A DNA stretch of 64,000 nt from Dichetophora obliterata (lineage: Eukaryota; Arthropoda; Insecta; Diptera; Sciomyzidae): the NCBI GenBank assembly GCA_963920525.1, contig OY986438.1, positions 176,013,093 through 176,077,092 on the forward strand. The letters run 5' to 3'. The notes under the pieces were generated by a model. That model made no database searches. It saw only the letters and a program-made list of their open reading frames with translations, and was not told the origin of the DNA. Numbering within the stretch: position 1 is the stretch's first letter; each line of letters starts with the position of its first letter. Positions 24,282 to 35,954 of the stretch are shown here, piece after piece. A program made the translations under genes and the position numbers.

Positions 24282-25140
24282 TTTTGTCTTTCCTTTTGTC
24301 ACTTTAATTTATTTATTCCATTTATGCCATTTTTTGCATTTATTATTAAATATACTTGATTTTACATTACATTAATTTAATTGTTTGCAATGTGAATTTT
24401 TGGCACTTGTTTTTGTTGCTAAAATAAAATTTAATATATATATTATAAGCAATGTTAAATAAAAAACATATTGTTGCTTTAATTAATTTTTCATATAAAA
24501 AATGTGGTTTACGACGCCTAAAAATTCTTTAAAAGCAAAAATAAAATTTTCACAAACCGACGTTCGTGTTTAATTAGTTACTACAGTTTCTAGGAAATAC
24601 TTGGCTCAATTTTTTTTTACACAAATCAAGACACTACAATAACGTACCCAAAATATTTAATAAGTTTGATTTTGAAGTGGTCACGTGGCCAAAATAATTG
24701 GTGAAACAGTGACCGAAACAGAAAAAACGTTCCCCTGAAAAATTTTCAAAATGTGGGTTACGACATTTTGTCACGCGAGCGACGATATATACTAGAAAAT
24801 TTATTTTAAATTTTGTCAATTTTTTATAATCGAAAAAAGTTTTCAAAAATTTTCATTCCACAATACAATTTTAATCACAGGCATTTTCGACAGATAAAAA
24901 AAATATGAGTACCTCGTTATTGCTCTACCCCAAGAGGTAATTGCCACGGTGTTAGACTTCATCCAAAAACCACCTTCAACTTTCAATTTTTTTCGACTTT
25001 TTTTTTGCATTTTTTTATAGCTTGGACATTTAAGAATATAACCCTAAAAAGGTTTTTTGAAATTCGAAATACTTTAGAAGATATGGCAATTTTTGTGGGG
25101 TCATGTCTTCGCTAAAATGAGTAGTTTTTATGTTGCTTTG
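24282..25140. other. Non-coding, nothing recognised
   Basis: AT-rich; contains the right-hand partner (about 24768-24790) of the inverted sequence at about 23418. No coding region supported. Confidence 0.4.
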
Positions 25141-25181
25141 AACTTTGAACGCGTTTATCTCGAAACCACGTTTTTCGAGCT

Positions 25182-25488
25182 GGCGGCCACGATTCCGCCA
25201 GTTCTACTAAACCGATTTAGATGAAACAAAGTTTAATCGACGTAGAATTGTCACCATTTTGGCCCGTAGTAAAATAAAAATTTAGCGATTTTTTTTACTA
25301 TTTTTTTTTTATACTAAACTACAAAAAAATGGGTCCAAATTCGATTTGTCAATTTCAAGTGGCCGCCATTTTGTCAAAAAAAATCGCAAAATTTTTATTT
25401 TACTACGGGCCAGAATTACATCTATGCTGATCATAACTCTATATTTGTTTTTTTTCAGACGCTCCTGAGGGCCGGAATCGTGGCCGCC
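25182..25488. repeat. Imperfect palindrome (fold-back repeat)
   Basis: Two nested inverted pairs share one centre at about 25336. The outer pair is GGCGGCCACGATTCCGCC (25182) with GGAATCGTGGCCGCC (to 25488). The inner pair is GGCCCGTAGTAAAATAAAAA (25261) with TTTTTATTTTACTACGGGCC (to 25411). Probably a decayed fold-back DNA element. No target duplication identified. Confidence 0.7.
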
Positions 25489-25929
25489 AGCACCATGCCT
25501 TTTTTTTTGAGGGCCAACTTTGACGGTGCCATCATCTATGGACAGCCCCTATATCGCGGCGAAAAAAATTTTTTTATTTTCTTTCATTCATTACTAATTC
25601 AATAAAAAAAACAAAATTCAAATATCTTTTTGCGTTTTCAAATGAGAATTTTTTCAAAAAGGGTCCAAAAACAGCAAGCTGAAGGAGAATAGGGTCTTAA
25701 AGAAAATTCTGACTGACCGACACTCTTTAAGTGAGAACAAGAGTTTTGACAAAATCTTATCAGATTCTGAGATAGGAGACCAAAAACCAACTCAATTTTA
25801 TCGCTCACTCTTTATTTTAGCCGACTTATCAGGCAATAGCAACATCATTTAAAAACTATGGCTACGTAAGCTGGTCCTTAGCTAGTCCCAAACTCCTAAT
25901 ATCGCTTTGACTGGATCTGATCTCAAAGA

Positions 25930-27860
25930 ATTAGAAGACAAATTTTTAACTCACAGATAACTTGCGCGAAGTTATTACAGAATTTAAAGTCTCAATAAAT
26001 AATAGGAATTCACATCAAACGAAGAAATCTGTTTCGAACCATGAACTTGCAAGCATAACAAAAAAGTTTAAAGCAACTACTTTCAAAATTTTAGAAAACT
26101 GGGTATTTAGATACCACTATAAATTCGGCAAATCAGCTAGAAAATGCGAAAAACCATGCGCATTTCCTCAAAACGACACACACAATACAACAAGTGAGGT
26201 AAGTCCATCATTGCGGCGGCTAATGATGGAAGTTCTATTACACGCCGTTTATTTATATACGATACAGACAACAAAATTAATATTAATTTTCCGGTTGACA
26301 GCGCAGCAGAAGTTTCAGTGCTCCCAGTAGACAATTTCGAGTCACAAAAAAAGAACTCTGACTTGCTCTTGACAGCAGCAAACTGTACTACAATTTCGAC
26401 TTTCGGAAAGAAAATGTTAAACATAAATTTGAAACACAGACGCGAATTCCCATTCACTTTCATTTTGGCAGACATTACAAGACCCATAAAAGGAGCAGAC
26501 TTCCTTACAAAATATTGACTCCTGATAGAACTGAAACAAAAGAAACTTATTGATCCACTAACAAAACTATCAGTTAACGCGATCACTGCATTCACCGAAA
26601 CATCACTACCTAAATTAACTTCACTAGACAACAAGTACGCTAAAATACTCAAAAACTTTCCATCACTGACCGCAGAGCCCGATTACAGCAAATTAGTTAA
26701 ACACACAACAAAACATCACATCACTAAAGAAGGACAGTTACCATTTTCTAGACCACGATGTTTGGACTTAACCACATTCAAGACAAAAGTTCGATTTCTT
26801 AGTCAAAGCAGGTATCATCAAAGCAGGAGTCATTCAGACTCCATGTCAGCATCCCCACTACATGTCGTTCCCAAAAAAGATACCCATTACCACACATTTT
26901 CGGCTTATCTATAGACTTACACGACAATAACATATTTTCAAACTTAGACTTAGTAAGAGCATACCACCGAATTCCCATGGCTACTAAAGACATTCATAAA
27001 ACTGCAATAACTACACCTGTTGGAATGTTTGAATTCCTAAGAATGCTATTTGGCTTAAGAAACGCAGCTCAAACATTTCAAAGATTTATCAATGAGATTC
27101 TTAAATAATTAGCCTTTGTATTTGTTTACCTCGACGATAGTCTAGTAGCGATAGACTATATTCTTTAAATTTCGAATTCAAACGACTAGACAAATTTGGA
27201 CTAAACATCAATCCAAACAAATGTATTTTTGGTGTCAAAAACTTAAATTTTTTAAGTTACAATATTTCGAAACAAGGCATTGAACCATCTCCCAATAGAA
27301 TTCAATGTATTGTTAACTATCCTAAACTTGAAACAGTTAAACAAATGCAGAAATTCATCGGCATGATAAATTATTACCACAGATGCATACCAAAAATGGC
27401 ACACATACTCACACATATTTATGATGACACTACAGATGACACTACAGAAGCATTCACAACGATAAAAGAAAGTGTTACTAAGGAAGTTCTACTTAACACA
27501 ACCACAAAATAGAACCATTTTCCATTTTCTTTATTTTCAAAGAAATTAGCACCATCCGAATAGAAATACAGTCCCTTCGATCGCGAACTTTTGGTAATTT
27601 ACCTCACTATCAAACATTTCAGACACTATTTAGAAGGACGAAATTTCACAATTTACACAGATCACAAACCACTTACTTATTTATCGCACTTAACAAGCTC
27701 TTAACAAAAATAATTCTAATTTCATATGCCGACTGTAGCTACACGATTAGAATTCACAACGTCCACAAAAAATTTCCAGCTAACTGCGCCAACAACAATT
27801 ACCAAGGAAATCTACAAACAAGGACGCACAGAGAAGAACAATATCAGAGCGGAACTTTTA
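25930..27860 (+). mobile_element. Decayed Ty3/Gypsy retrotransposon pol (CsRn1-like)
   Basis: Domains appear in the expected order but with frameshifts and stops. A gag tail at about 26100 reads YHYKFGKSARKCEKPC, a variant zinc-knuckle that lacks its first Cys. A protease-like segment follows at about 26290 (PVDSAAEVSVLPV, with Ser in place of the usual Thr/Ser-Gly), then a GADFL linker. The RT at about 26930-27150 reads LDLVRAYHRIPM, FEFLRMLFGLRNAAQTFQRF and FVYLDDSLVA. The RNase H at about 27540-27690 reads YSPFDRELLVIYLTIKHFRH. No integrase or LTRs were recognised. Pseudogene; the family-level call rests on the gag motif and linker and is tentative. Confidence 0.75.
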
Positions 27861-27873
27861 AAACTTTTTGATT

Positions 27874-27985
27874 TCATCCTACATGTAGGACGGGCTGCAG
27901 TATGAGCTTTTGCACATCCTACATGTCCGTCCGACCTGTCAAAGCCATCCTACATGTAGGATAGTCCGAAGCCCCCTATAAACAT
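27874..27985. repeat. CATCCTACATGTAGGATG palindrome cluster
   Basis: The palindrome TCCTACATGTAGGA occurs at about 27880 and 27950, with a half copy (ATCCTACATGTCC) at about 27918 and ACATGTCGG at the right edge. It lies directly upstream of the tRNA-headed SINE. The pattern is like the word arrays in the TIR elements, but terminal repeats were not found. Confidence 0.6.
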
Positions 27986-28388
27986 GTCGGCCTTTGTAGT
28001 CTAGTGGAGAGTGCGCTAGACTCTCAACCCAAAGGTCCCTGGTTCGAATCCGGGCTCGGGCATGGTTCTTTTCACTTTCTTTGTTCTTTCTTTGTTCTTT
28101 CTTACATTTGAGAATTATGGAAAACTAAAAATCCACAACTAAATTGTGGAAAATGTGAAGGAATGCAACAACTAAGGGCTTGAAATGCTTGCCGAGGTTA
28201 AGGCATAACACTAACCTCGGTTAAAAAGCAATTCAAATTGTCTTTCGCAGTTGTTTCAATAATCAATAATTCACTTATAGTTCCAATCAATTCCTCTAAA
28301 TAATCTATCCCCTTCCTTTCAGGTCAAAGACCAAACCTTGTTTGTATAAGGCGCATGCCTTGGTTCTTTGATCTTTAAAAAAAAAAAA
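27986..28388 (+). repeat. tRNA-headed SINE, family 1, copy 1
   Basis: About 400 bp. The head has A-box-like GTAGTCTAGTGGAGAGTGCG and B box GGTTCGAATCC. It continues with a body (CACTTTCTTTGTTCTTTC, CCACAACTAAATTGTGG, AGGTCAAAGACCAAACCTTG) and ends in poly-A after GGTTCTTTGATCTTT. The anticodon and acceptor arms do not fold, so it is not a tRNA gene. A second copy at 59782-60155 matches through head, body and tail. ACATG flanks both sides and may be a short target duplication. Confidence 0.85.
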
Positions 28389-28462
28389 CATGAAAATTCT
28401 TATATAGCAGTAAGGCGGTCCGTGGCAGGACAACGTTTTCCAGGGTATACTAATATCTTATA

Positions 28463-28493
28463 TATAGGTTTTCGCTTCGGTCGAAAACCTATA
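28463..28493. other. Perfect 12-bp hairpin with CTTCGGT loop
   Basis: TATAGGTTTTCG (28463-28474) pairs perfectly with CGAAAACCTATA (28482-28493) around the 7-nt loop CTTCGGT, and is followed by a run of T. It sits between the SINE and a LINE fragment. It could be the terminal hairpin of a mobile element or a structured RNA; no function is inferred. Confidence 0.6.
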
Positions 28494-28599
28494 CTTTTTT
28501 TATACAAAACAACACAAACGCTTTTTGGTGCAAATACAACATTATAATTAAAATAAAAGTAATTTTTAATTACTTATAAAACTTTGAGGTTCACCGAGA

Positions 28600-29465
28600 A
28601 GGAAAATTGTATAATTTCTTAAGGGGTCTTTTACAATGCAATCTGATATCCACTGCAGTATCAAAAGTAAAAGGCCTTATCATTGGGTGCGATACCAATG
28701 CTCATCACGTCATCTGGGGAAGTTCAGACACTAATGAACGGTGTGAGTCTCTTTTTGATTTTATCCTTAACATCGATCTTAACATGAGTAGTGTAGATAA
28801 CGAACCGTCTTTCATTATTAGTAATAGGCAGGAAGTCTTAGATATTACCCTTGCTTCTGACTATATATCTAATAGGATGAGGAACTGGAGAGTTTCAAAG
28901 GAACACTCGTTTTCTGACCATAGATATATTCTTTTTGATCTTGACGATTTGACTACAAAACCGAGCAGCTTTGGCAACCTCAAACAAGTGAACTGGAATC
29001 TTTACTTAGACACGTTAAATATAGTTCTCTCAACTGGACCATCCAGTCGTCTCTCCTGTAAACAATCGCTTGACTACCTAGTTGATAATGTCACAAATTC
29101 CATTAATGCAGCTCTCGATGCCGCATATCCGTTAAAGACACCAAGGGGGAAGCAAAAGCCACCCTGGTAGAACAAATAAATCGAGATGCTCTGAAATAAG
29201 TTCAGAAAACTTTTTAATAAGGCAAAGGCCACCTGATTCACAAATACGTGGCCGAACTATAAAGTGGCTCTAAAAGCATACAACAGTATGAAAATTTGTA
29301 ACAAAGAGATTTCGGTTGCAACAATTACCTTAGCTTTATTTGTTTTATTCTATCTGGAAGAACAGGGGGCGCTTTGTGCAAATCTTTTACAAAAGAGGAT
29401 GATCATCGATTTAAATTTAAGAAAAGCTATCAAGTTTATATCTACAACTGCCAAAGATTGATCGA
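28600..29465 (+). mobile_element. LINE fragment, endonuclease domain
   Basis: An open stretch at 28607-29170 encodes the C-terminal half of an apurinic-type endonuclease: GCDTNAHHVIWGSSDTN, VLDITLAS and EHSFSDHRYILFDL. These carry the conserved D-x-N-A-H, D-I-T and SDH elements. It continues to GKQKPPW and, after stops, to a linker near 29260-29460. Start and RT are missing. It could belong to the same jockey/CR1-like family as the RT fragment at 35955-37640. Confidence 0.8.
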
Positions 29466-31458
29466 ACACTAACAGTTTTACTCGATTTAACATAATTTTT
29501 CCAGGTTTTTCATTTTTTATTTTCAAAATTTATTCTTGATTTAATTAAAATGCACTCTTCTCTATTTTTGCCAAAACTTAAAATGCAAGCTATTTTGTAA
29601 CAACACTACTTTTAATTGGTTTTGTTTGATTTAAGTTATGTTAATAAAAGTCAGACATAAACTAATGACTTGGTCGTCAGTATAACAACTATGTTGCTTG
29701 CAACATTTTAACTATCGCTTCAAGTTTCTTCCTTTGTGAAAACATTTTCAGTCACATTGTGCTAAATTTTGTAAATATTAAATGCCATCACATTTATTGT
29801 TTTTATTTACTACTTGGCCTTATACGACACATGATGCAAGATGCATAAATAAATTTATAAATATTTAATTTTATTTAATTAAATAAAAACTTTGAAGCCC
29901 TGAAATTCGTAGCTTTTGTTTTTTCGTTGTTACTTGACAAAAGCATTTAAATGCATTTTTATTTTTACATGCGCATTTTTGAATTGCATTCACTTGAGTG
30001 ATTTTTTTTTTTTTGTTATGCCTAAGGTTTGACGTTTGCTTACAGTTTTTTTCCGGCACACTTAAAATTTACGTAGGTTTTTTTCTATTGTTTATTTTAT
30101 TGCATTGCATTTAAATGCAGTCAAATAGAAAATTAGTTGGCAGTTTTAATTTATATTTATTTTTTTATTGTTGTTTTTCTTTTTTGTTTTTTGAGTTTTT
30201 CAACGGGCGGAAAAAAACTATGCAAAGCGTTTATTTATTTACATTGCAAAAACTTTGAACTCCTCAAGGTATGGAGTGAAAAAATGTAGGTATTTGTTTT
30301 TAACATGCCATATATATATATAATAATTATATATATATATATAAAATGGTATGAATTAATTTTTCTTTTGTCATTGTTACAAGTGATAATTAAAAGTTGA
30401 GACTCTAAATAAATTTTCAACATTGTTTTTATACTAAGGGGCAAGTGTCACTATTGTTTTCTATACCAAAAAGTATTACTTAGAGTATTTTTCGTTGTTA
30501 AGAGCTTTGATACATAGTTTTTTACATTGTTAATAATAATTTCCCGATTTTCAATGTTTTCAAGATAATTGTTTAAAATTTTGCAGAAATGTTATTTTTT
30601 TGGCCTTAAAATGTATATAATTCATTAGATAATTATTGATGAATAAGGTGATGATAATGAAATTATCGTGGAATAAGAACAAACCCATACAAAAAACTTT
30701 TTTATTACTGGACATTTCCCATAACAAGGCGAAATCAATGGCCCAATCAAAGTAATATGTGATCAGTTTAAATCGTACCTCAGATATTTAAAATGAGAAC
30801 TTAACCCTAAAAATGTACTGATAACAAAATAAAATTTTATACTGAGGATCTTATTCTTCCTTTTGACACCTAAAGTGATGTTGTTTTTGCATACCTTTAA
30901 TGTCATAAAAAAAATAATAATTATATTATAGGCGATTTAAAAACGAAGATAATTTGCCCAGTCCATAGAACTAGAAGTGATTAGATCATTCCAGTATTTC
31001 TCAATAAGTAAGCAATCTTATCAGAGTTTCTTTGGAATTCTCCCACTTGTTATCGAACGAATATCAATACGGAAACTAATTCGATAACGGATACTTCGAT
31101 TAAGCAATGCATTTATTAGTTATTATTTTATACATAGTTTAGAATCCAATTTCAACATTATGCTTTTTCTTAAGGATTTATAATAAGTAGAGTTACTTTA
31201 TCTACTATTAACATGAAAAGGTTATTCTTAGCTAACACAATTATAAGCTATTGAATTATCTTTATTTTCGATTTTTTTTTATCAATTTTTATTTTTTGTT
31301 ATTTAAAATTGCTCTTAAAACAACTTCATGCTATTTTCTTTTTTTATACATATATTTCTGGGCATTCATAGTCAAAATATGGATGATTTTTAAGGATGTA
31401 AAATAACTTTATTATTTATATACAATTTTTAATAAGTTTGTTCCATAAGAATCGATTT
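29466..31458. other. AT-rich non-coding DNA
   Basis: No gene or transposon recognised across about 2 kb. Contains a (TA)n tract at about 30309-30342 and short A/T runs. Confidence 0.4.
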
Positions 31459-32088
31459 CATTTCAAAAAGCACTTGCCAATTAACTCAGAAACAGCATTT
31501 TTTAGACATAAAACCATTGTTAAGAAATTCATATCCCTTTTTTTTATTTGTAATATTTTTTTAATTTTCTTAAAAAAAAATTGAGATTCAAACGTAAAGA
31601 AATGATGAAAAAATTATTAAAAAATTATAAACTAAAGTTCAAAAACAAGTTCGGAAGATATAATATTAAAAAAAGCTCAAAATGGCTTCCTTCAGCAGTA
31701 ATGAATGCTTCAGCTCTCTTTTTTCAAGTTGCAGCAACATTAAACTCGGCTTAGGTGTCTCTTATATTGGCAACAGCTACTTCAATTCTTTCTACAAGCT
31801 CTTCTATGCTGCCTACTTCTTTGAGTGAAAATTGAGTGAAAATTAAGTGAAAATTGAGAGAAAGTAAGTAATAAGTGTAAGATTCATGTTATAATGTCCC
31901 GTTACTTATTTTTTCCATTTTTTTCGTCATTTTAAAAATTAAAAAAATAAGAAAATTAAAAAAAAACAATTATATATGAAAAAAATAAAAAGATATGCAT
32001 TTCTTAATTATGGTTTTTTTTTCAAAAAATCGTTATCTGAAGAAAAATGTTGCTGTTTCCATGTTAATTGGCAAGTGCGTTTTGAGTG
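31459..32088 (-). mobile_element. Short Tc1/mariner-like relic with CACTTGCCAATTAAC ends
   Basis: Inverted ends share GCACTTGCCAATTAAC plus GGAAACAGCA/AGAAACAGCA. The outermost right end reads CACTCAAAACGC followed by TA. On the minus strand 31830-31660 encodes LVERIEVAVANIRDT, then EFNVAAT and RAEAFITAEGSHFELFL. This resembles the C-terminus of Tc1/mariner transposases, which typically ends RxxxCIxxxGGHFE. Most of the transposase is deleted. Confidence 0.65.
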
Positions 32089-32696
32089 TATGTTTTCATT
32101 AAATAATTAATTCGGTCTTATTCGTTGCTCTACGATAAAGTCTCATAATGAAATATTGTAGAGAATTATTTGGAAATTAAAACTGCATCAAAAAAATATA
32201 ACTTTTTTTTTTTGTAAAACGAGCAAATAAAAACATATTTTTCATATTTAAGTGGCTTTAAATTATTCCGTGGTTTTAAATGCGAAAAAACAGATATTAG
32301 CAAATAAATTAAAAAGCTTTAAATAAACGCTTCAAATTAGTTTCTATCTGTAATAATTTGCAAGTTATTGCGTTAAAAGTGATGCTATACTTTTTTTTCT
32401 TAATTTTTTCTATACTTCCGCTTATTACTCAAAACACGGGGGAGATGGACCCCTCCCCCCTGCCATACAATTTTTTTCCTGTCTTGACGCAAGGAATCAA
32501 CCAGCTTCGGATAGAAACGTTGATCTGGGACATCCTGTATATAGCTCATAGTATTGAAATTATATAGCGAGTAAAGTCGAGCAATAAGAAAAAAACTCAA
32601 GCGTTACGTTTTCCTATTCAACAATTTGTGTTGAAACCAACAAGATAATAACAAGAAAGTACACACAGCAGCAATAACTAAAACAACAACAATGCT
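32089..32696. other. Non-coding, nothing recognised
   Basis: AT-rich. No supported feature. Confidence 0.4.
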
Positions 32697-32704
32697 ATGT
32701 GTAG

Positions 32705-33907
32705 TAGAAATGGGTAACGCATCAAAAAATTCTGCGCTGATACACAAACCCAAGCGCATTTTACTGTATCAGCGCAGTGCGTTAACGCAATTGTGTCATA
32801 ACGTAACTGAAAATGATGTGATATCTATATTAACACGATTTTGATCAGCGCAGGCTTTTTTTAGTTCAATATAGCGTTGATTTATGTGGTCAATTTGTTG
32901 AATGCGGTGAGTTTTGTAGAGAATTGTTCTATGCGAATGTTGTCTTCACTTAGGAAGAATTAATGGAATCAAATTAAAAATCCTGATACAATATATCTCA
33001 TCTAAAGAACTGATAGTGCTCATAAATTCATTTTTAATTATTTAAACAATAAGTTGTTAATTAAAATGAAAAATTACCGAACAAAAACCATATTTTAAGC
33101 ATTCATTAAAAATTAATCAATTTTATGCCTAACCCGAAACACCGTGTCATTGCCATTTAACACAAACACTTAAAATGGGCTTATTATAATTAGTTTTTAT
33201 GATCTATTGAATAATTACATGAATTAGATTGTGAGCTTTAGATCAAGTAAGTTTTCAAGAAGGCTTATTATAGTTTAAACTATTTTATATTTGCGTTAAC
33301 AGGTCATTCTGAAAATTTAAAAAAAATTTACTCAGAGTGATTTCGGTTAAAGCAAGCAGTCAAACTTAGATATACAAATGTAAATACAAATGTAAATGCA
33401 AGAGAGAAAGCATGCAAATCTAAAGAAATAACAAAAAAGCTTGAAGCAAATATATTTGCGTTACTGCGTTACTTTTAACTATTAACGCAATATTCACCTT
33501 CAACGCAAAAACAAACAGTAACCCAGCATTAAGCAAGAAGAATTTTGCTTTACTTTCAAAATCGAACACTTGCAAAAAAGTGTTAATTATATTGAAAAAC
33601 CATTTCGTGAATAGCAAAGCATTATAACAATCAAACGCACTCCAAATACTTATGCTTAACATCATATTTTCCGAAACTTCTTTTTCATATTTAAATAAGC
33701 AAACAATGTTCGCTTCGAATATTCTATTGCTTTGTTTAAGGCGTCTTACAAATTGTGCAATTTTTGCTCGCTGAATATTTTCTAATTTTCCTAGAAGAGT
33801 TTTTTTTGTATTACTGCGCTATTGCGTTACTTCTTTTAAAACAAGTGAATCAGCGCAGTAACGCATTTAAGTGCTTTAACTCAATAGCGCAGCGTAACCC
33901 ATGCCTA
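32705..33907. mobile_element. hAT non-autonomous element with GCGTTACTGCGC array
   Basis: 1203 bp. Termini TAGAAATGGGTAACGC and (reverse complement) TAGGCATGGGTTACGC, 12-13 of 16 identical. The 8-bp direct repeat ATGTGTAG sits exactly outside both ends (32697-32704 and 33908-33915), which assigns it to hAT. Subterminal regions are packed with TGCGTTAC, GCGCTGAT and CAGCGCAGTAACGC words on both strands. Such subterminal arrays are where hAT transposases are known to bind. No transposase coding. Confidence 0.9.
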
Positions 33908-33949
33908 ATGTGTAGTATTTTTCTTGCTGTAGCAGCGCGATGTGCCGAC

Positions 33950-34504
33950 CATGGCGAATAATAAGGTAGGGTAAGTAGCTGTGACAAGACCTATCTTTAA
34001 TGTCAAAGTGTGTTTTAGAGATGCCAGTTTTCTTAGTTAATGTTATTTCTGGGATAAACACTTTGAAAATGAGTTTTATGATGGGAAAATAATATTAAAT
34101 GTCTTTATTTTTCGTTGTCCGACAAATTGCACAACGTTTTTTTGCCATTTTTATAATTTTAAAAGTTATTAAAATATATGTAGCCTCACACAAAATTCTC
34201 TATGAAAACCACAAATACACGCTTACATAACCAATAATAAATTTGAGGTGGAAAGCTCAAGCTGGATTATAACATACAAAAATATTTCGGAGAATAAGTC
34301 CGTTTCAAGCTTGCCTAAAACTAAAAACCTGCACTTCCCCGTTCTGAAGTATTGTTCGTAAAGGATTTCATTAGAAACGCTTAGACAAAGTATTGATTTT
34401 TCATTGGATTTTATTTTGTGATTTGGCAGCACTATATTTTATGATTTTGACATTAGCGATAGGCCTTGTCAAAGCTACTTACCCTACCTCATTATTCTGC
34501 CATG
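33950..34504. mobile_element. hAT-like MITE with 8-bp TSD, copy 1
   Basis: 555 bp with long inverted ends (over 50 bp) beginning CATGGC(A)GAATAAT and continuing GGTAGGGTAAGTAGCT, TGACAAGRCCTATC and TAATGTCAAA. The 8-bp direct repeat GTGCCGAC flanks it (33942-33949, 34505-34512). It lies 34 bp from the previous hAT element. Non-coding. Confidence 0.88.
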
Positions 34505-34628
34505 GTGCCGACGAAGTCAATTCCTTGAATTACAACGCACACGGAAGTATTGAAGTTGTTGTAATTCAGCTAAAAGAGCGGCCAATATGAAAAGTTTTAT
34601 CATTAACAGAATTATCGCGCAGTGGGCT

Positions 34629-35376
34629 CATGGCAGAATGATATGGTAGGGTAAGAAGCTTTGACAAGACCTATCGTTACTGTCAAAGTGTGTTTTAGAG
34701 ATGCCACTTGTCTTCATAAATATTATTTCAACACTTGGAAAAGGAATTTTATAAAGTTTAAATAAGATTTTATTTAGACGTATGCAAGCACTATGAAATA
34801 AACAAGCTCTAAAGTAATTCATAGCACAATCTTGACTTATTTATTAGTGCCCATTATTTTTTTGTTTGGTTTTTTAATTTTAAATGTTTTATTTAAAAAT
34901 TTGATTCTAACATGCATTTTGTACCTTATGAAAAATTTCTTTATATCGTTTGATATTGCAATAGGCGTACATAAATCAAAAAAATTTTTTAATTGGGACA
35001 GTTTTCAATTTTAAAACCATTAAACTTTGCAAAAACTACCTCCTTCTCTTTAATTTAAAAAAAAATCTGCTGATGTCTTCTTTAATGTTCCGTGCGACAC
35101 TTGGTCGATCTATGTTAAAGTGCTGCCTTCAAAATATTTACATTCGTCCATGTAATTTTTTTAATAATGTAACCTGCCATAAGCTCCAGCCCATTAATAA
35201 ACCTGTACTTCCCCGTTTTGATGTGCTTTTAGTGGAGGATTTTATCAGAACGCTTAGAATAAGTATGGTTTTTCATTGTATTTTAATTTGTGATATGACA
35301 GTACTGTATTTTATGATTTTGACATTAACAATAGGTCTTGTCAAAGCTACTTACCAAACCATATTATTCTGCCATG
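34629..35376. mobile_element. Same MITE family, copy 2 (748 bp)
   Basis: Inverted ends CATGGCAGAATRATATGG, GGTAAG and AGCTTTGACAAGACCTAT match copy 1 at 33950-34504. The internal stretch ACTTCCCCGTTYTGA...CGCTTAGA is shared too. Flanking octamers (AGTGGGCT, AGGGTGAC) do not match, so one end may be altered. Longer than copy 1 by an internal AT-rich segment. Confidence 0.8.
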
Positions 35377-35954
35377 AGGGTGACAAGACTCGTGGAACTC
35401 AAAACTAAAATTAAAACAAATTGGCCATTTCAGCTCTAGAAAGAACTTTGACCGAGCTTCTAATGATTACACGTTTAACTATACCTATACAAATATCAAA
35501 CAACCATTTGTGCAGTTTCATTGTCATTTTTATCTGTTAGAAAAATAAGTTTTATGATCATTTATATCTATCAATATTGATACTTTTTTAATGTGATATT
35601 AATAGTTAAGAAAATCAATTTACCTTAATTTGTATATATGTGCTATAAGTTATATGTTTTTAAATATGCATAAAAACATACAATTCTTTCAATAATATAA
35701 AAGATGCCTTCATCTAACTTTTTGGCCTAGCTATTTTATTATATAAAATTGAAATGCAAATTTTCTTTTACCAGTAAAGTCTAAAAGTACTGGGCCGATT
35801 TTTTAAAAAAGTTTTAAAATATCATATGTTTACTTCAGCATTTTATAGGGTTATTATCCTTTCGAAATTTTATAAATAAGTATATTTAATTAGTATAAAT
35901 TATTATAAATAGTATTACTAATTAGTATTACTAATTAATTATTATAATAGTATA
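35377..35954. other. AT-rich DNA, possible decayed Helitron-like piece
   Basis: Around 35735-35800 the order CTAG, TTATATAAAATTGAAATG, TACTGGGCCGATTTTT resembles the start of the Helitron-like elements, but termini are not clear. Nothing else recognised. Confidence 0.3.

Noticed and set aside
27990..28065. Functional tRNA gene
   Set aside because: A and B boxes are present, but anticodon and acceptor stems do not pair, and a SINE body with poly-A tail follows.
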